A DNA stretch of 64,000 nt from positions 186,001 to 250,000 of the forward strand of contig MU839108.1 of assembly GCA_030685235.1 (NCBI GenBank), in the 5' to 3' direction. Below the pieces are notes generated by a model. That model had not been told where the DNA came from, ran no database searches, and was given only the letters and a program-made list of their open reading frames with translations. This document shows, piece after piece, positions 61,727 to 64,000 of the stretch. Source of the stretch: Copromyces sp. CBS 386.78 (taxonomy: Eukaryota; Ascomycota; Sordariomycetes; Sordariales; Sordariaceae). The position numbers were made by a program, and so were the translations under genes. Each line of letters starts with the position of its first letter. Positions within the stretch are counted from its first letter, which is position 1.

Positions 61727-62116
61727 GGGCGCGTTTGGTTCAACCAACAACTTTTCCATCTGTTTTTGACAGGGGTAGAGGAGGGTACAAAGCGCCATCT
61801 ACAGTACGCGACTAACGCGTTGTACCCTGTCAACCAACAAAACGCTCTATCTTCATGGTCCAACCCGTGAAGATAGAAACCAACAGAATGAACCATCACT
61901 ATACCGGATTAGGAAGTTGATAAGACCTCATGCAAGCACATGCACGGCGCATACAGGGGAGGTACGGCCAAGAGCCTGGTGCATTAGCTTACAGGGGGGT
62001 TACAGGGGGTAAAGGAGGTCCGACGCCGGATCTATCTTGCGATTTACAATGTGTTGGCTGACAGGGATAATTTTCCCATACAAACTTTTATTTTGATGGT
62101 TGAACCAAACACGCCC
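61727..62116. mobile_element. MITE-like element with 20-bp terminal inverted repeats
   Basis: The left end GGGCGCGTTTGGTTCAACCA (61727-61746) is matched in inverse by TGGTTGAACCAAACACGCCC (62097-62116), 19 of 20 positions. Both ends are flanked by TTT (61724-61726 and 62117-62119), a possible 3-bp target duplication. The 390-bp interior has no protein motif but contains a further stem (AGGGTACAA at 61783-61791 against TTGTACCCT at 61820-61828). Termini starting GGGCnnGTTTGG with a 3-bp AT duplication resemble Tourist-type MITEs of the PIF/Harbinger group; that family label is inference. It lies 240 bases upstream of the GPI-protein gene. Confidence 0.7.
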
Positions 62117-62356
62117 TTTCTCTTCCAACACTTTGTTTGCCTCGATCATCATTTATTCTCCCTCTTTGTCATCCACAAACTTCACATTACGACGACGTCC
62201 AGTCACTAAAGGAAGGTTCACTATTCGAGGAGTCTTGCAACAGCGGAATACCTGCCTGCTTCTCAACCTCTCCCCGTCTTCTTCGACTTCAATTTCAGAC
62301 AACCACAAACATCACCACAGCATACATCTCACAAGCACTTTTTAACACAAGTCACA

Positions 62357-62776
62357 ATGCGTTCCCAATCTCTCCTCCTCCTCGCCGCGGCGGCATCCAC
62401 AACCCTCGCCTCCAACCCTCACAACCTCCGCAACATGCACAACCGCCGCCAACCCCAACCTCAAGCCGTAACCATCCAAACCAACACCGACGCCGACAAC
62501 GGCTTCATAACCACCGGCACGACGACGGATGCAAATGGGGATCCGAGGACCTTGACTTGGTTCACGGTGCCTAGTGATGGGCCTGCTGCTACTACTACGG
62601 TGGATTCGGCTCCTGCGAGTGCGACTGTGACAGCGACGACGAGGAGTACTGGGTCAGGGTCGGGACAGGCGACGAGTACCGCTATTTCGAGTGCGGGTGG
62701 TGCGAGGGTGACGGGTATGGTGGGAATGGGAGCGGGCTTGCTGGTGGGAGTTGGATGGGTTGGTTTGGCGATGTAG
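62357..62776 (+). CDS. Small GPI-type surface or secreted protein, 139 residues
   Basis: One exon. Residues 1-18 form a signal peptide (MRSQSLLLLAAAASTTLA). The mature part is Asn/Gln/Arg-rich at first, with a TWFTVPSDG segment, then Ser/Thr/Ala/Gly-rich (likely O-glycosylated). The last ~25 residues are hydrophobic (GMVGMGAGLLVGVGWVGLAM) after a small-residue stretch, as expected for GPI attachment. Many filamentous fungi have similar short cell-wall proteins with no known enzyme activity. The start ATG follows an AACACAAGTCACA leader that fits fungal start contexts. No named family is recognised. The MITE-like element lies just upstream and may contribute to its promoter. Confidence 0.8.
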   Translation: MRSQSLLLLAAAASTTLASNPHNLRNMHNRRQPQPQAVTIQTNTDADNGFITTGTTTDANGDPRTLTWFTVPSDGPAATTTVDSAPASATVTATTRSTGSGSGQATSTAISSAGGARVTGMVGMGAGLLVGVGWVGLAM

Positions 62777-63055
62777 AGTCTGGAGGCGGGGGGGTTCAGG
62801 GGACGGACTGTTTGATAGATATACCCATGGAGTCAACATTTGGGATGTAAGCAATGAAACCAATTCTTATAAACACTTGTTTCGGTATCAACTGAACGGC
62901 GGCATACAGTGACTGAACAGCAGCAAGTGATGGAAGCAATGGCGATATCAAGACTTGGGTGACATCCAACAATAACTTTTTTAGCTGGGTATATCGCATT
63001 AAGTGTAGCAATGATATAACAAGTCTTTCCAAAACCGCCCTCCAAGACCAACCGC

Positions 63056-64000
63056 TTAGTCGAAGGTGATCTTCTTGCCCTGGAACGGCGCCGACATCAT
63101 CTCCTTCTCCTTCGCCTTCTTTTTCGCCTCCCACGAGGGATGCAGCGGTCCGCTATCATCACGCTTCTTGGGCGCCCTAGCCGGAGGAGCAGGAGCAGCA
63201 TCGCTTCGTCCTGCACCAAAGCTGCTACCACCACGACCACCCCTGCTTCCGCCGCGACCCCTATCACCACCTCTCGTCGCAGCAGCAGCAGCACCAGCAC
63301 CAGCACCTCCTGTCTGGGCAGCATCGCCACCCTTATCTTCACCACCCTCTTCACCACCATCCTTGCCGTTGCTCTTCCTATCAAGAAGACTGCCCTTCTT
63401 CCACGGCTTGCCGTCCGATGCAATGGCACCCCTCTTCATATCCCACCCGGCGTCTCTGGCGTTCTGCTGCTTCTTCAGGTGCTTGGCCTCCTCCTTGAAC
63501 TTCTTCTCCCAGATGGCCTGGCGGGCGCGCTGGCCGCGGCGGTTCTTGCGGGAGGGCGCGATGTCGACGTCCGAGGCCGACTCGGAGCCCGAGATGTAGC
63601 CGCCCATGAGGGTGGGGAGGAAGGTGGAGTCCATGGTGAAGTTTTGGAGTTTTTGGGTGTTGGCGGTTGATGATGACTTGGACTTTTTCTTTGAGGGGGC
63701 GGCGTCGATGCCGCTGTTGTCCGAGTCTTCGTCATCATCATCATCATCTTCTTCTTGTTCGTCTCCCGACTGTTCTTCTTGCAGTTTGGTGTTTGATCCT
63801 TCGTCTTCTTCTTCTTCTGAGTCGCTGAACCCTTCGAATTCGTCATCGGAACCGTCGCCGTTTTGCTCGGAGTCGCCGTCTTTGGCTTCGTCGTCGGTAA
63901 TTTCCATGGGGTCTAGGTCGCCATCGTCGCCATATCCTCCTTCTTCATCGTCTGTGATTTCCATGGGATCCAGCTCCTTTGCGATGGGGCGCTTCTTGAC
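63056..64000 (-). CDS. BUD22: Bud22/SRFBP1-type ribosome biogenesis protein, C-terminal part
   Basis: The frame is open from the window edge (64000) to TAA at 63058-63056, giving the last 314 residues; the start is outside the window. The segment begins with acidic sequence in which LDPMEITDDE occurs twice about 20 residues apart, then a long Asp/Glu/Ser tract. The conserved C-terminal Bud22 signature follows: SRKNRRGQRARQAIWEKKFKE, an RGG-like Gly-rich stretch and the terminal LHPSWEAKKKAKE ... FQGKKITFD. Yeast Bud22 works in the nucleolus on 18S rRNA processing and 40S assembly. The RGG stretch and the acidic tract fit a nucleolar RNA-associated protein. Codons up to 64000 remain open, so the ATG at 63964 is internal rather than the start. 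Confidence 0.9.
   Translation of the reverse strand, partial: VKKRPIAKELDPMEITDDEEGGYGDDGDLDPMEITDDEAKDGDSEQNGDGSDDEFEGFSDSEEEEDEGSNTKLQEEQSGDEQEEDDDDDDEDSDNSGIDAAPSKKKSKSSSTANTQKLQNFTMDSTFLPTLMGGYISGSESASDVDIAPSRKNRRGQRARQAIWEKKFKEEAKHLKKQQNARDAGWDMKRGAIASDGKPWKKGSLLDRKSNGKDGGEEGGEDKGGDAAQTGGAGAGAAAAATRGGDRGRGGSRGGRGGSSFGAGRSDAAPAPPARAPKKRDDSGPLHPSWEAKKKAKEKEMMSAPFQGKKITFD

Noticed and set aside
61351..61896. 181-codon minus-strand frame with ATG overlapping the MITE-like element
   Set aside because: No transposase or other motif; it crosses the element boundary, so it is not the element's own gene.
62833..63051. Minus-strand frame reading LVLEGGFGKTCYIIATL, suggestive of a P-loop ATPase
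   Set aside because: The spacing does not satisfy GxxxxGK[ST], there is no ATG, and it lies in the 3' flank of the Bud22 gene.

Overview
The window reads as nuclear DNA of a filamentous ascomycete, most likely a sordariomycete of the Neurospora/Sordaria/Podospora type. The evidence is short introns (50-125 nt) with GTRNGT donors and CTRAC branch sites close to YAG acceptors, C-rich third codon positions, long C/T-rich leaders, and a gene set whose best recognisable members are fungal (Zds1, Sec3, Ufd4, Cue2-like, COQ5, Bud22). This is inferred from gene structure and protein families; no database search was possible. I see no rRNA, tRNA, CRISPR array or prokaryotic operon structure.

Layout, left to right: a 5'-truncated proline/serine-rich protein (+); a lone cytochrome P450 (-); 2.8 kb without a gene; an NPC1-type sterol transporter (-); a CUE-SMR protein resembling the no-go-decay endonuclease Cue2 (-); an amidase (+); a secreted M43-like metalloprotease (+); a Zds1 homologue (+) with an (ACTAC)10 tract upstream; a metallophosphoesterase-like/RGG protein (+); COQ5 (-); a 101-residue one-pass membrane protein (-); branched-chain keto acid dehydrogenase E1 alpha (-); a SAM methyltransferase (+); a Ufd4/TRIP12-type HECT ligase (+); a large disordered protein with an ASCH-like segment (+); exocyst Sec3 (+); a 390-bp MITE-like element; a small GPI-type surface protein (+); and a 5'-truncated Bud22 homologue (-). 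The genes are mostly independent housekeeping genes. Polarised growth links Zds1 and Sec3, mitochondrial metabolism links COQ5 and the E1 alpha subunit, and RNA/protein quality control links the Cue2-like and Ufd4-like genes. I see no metabolic gene cluster.

Most exons were rebuilt by hand from splice signals and frame, and the sum of the exons is divisible by three in every complete spliced gene. The most interesting observations are: (1) the UAG stop of the NPC1 gene is followed in the same frame by 75 sense codons carrying a three-copy peptide repeat, and that of the metallophosphoesterase-like gene by 39 codons with a DSKK repeat. Both are candidates for stop-loss by A-to-I mRNA editing (UAG to UGG, known in sordariomycete sexual tissue), readthrough, or alternative splicing. 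(2) A 390-bp element with 20-bp terminal inverted repeats and a possible TTT target duplication lies upstream of the GPI-protein gene. (3) An ASCH-like GxRxxExR motif sits inside an otherwise disordered 1341-residue protein. (4) A metallophosphoesterase-like protein has lost consensus metal ligands and gained an RGG tail.
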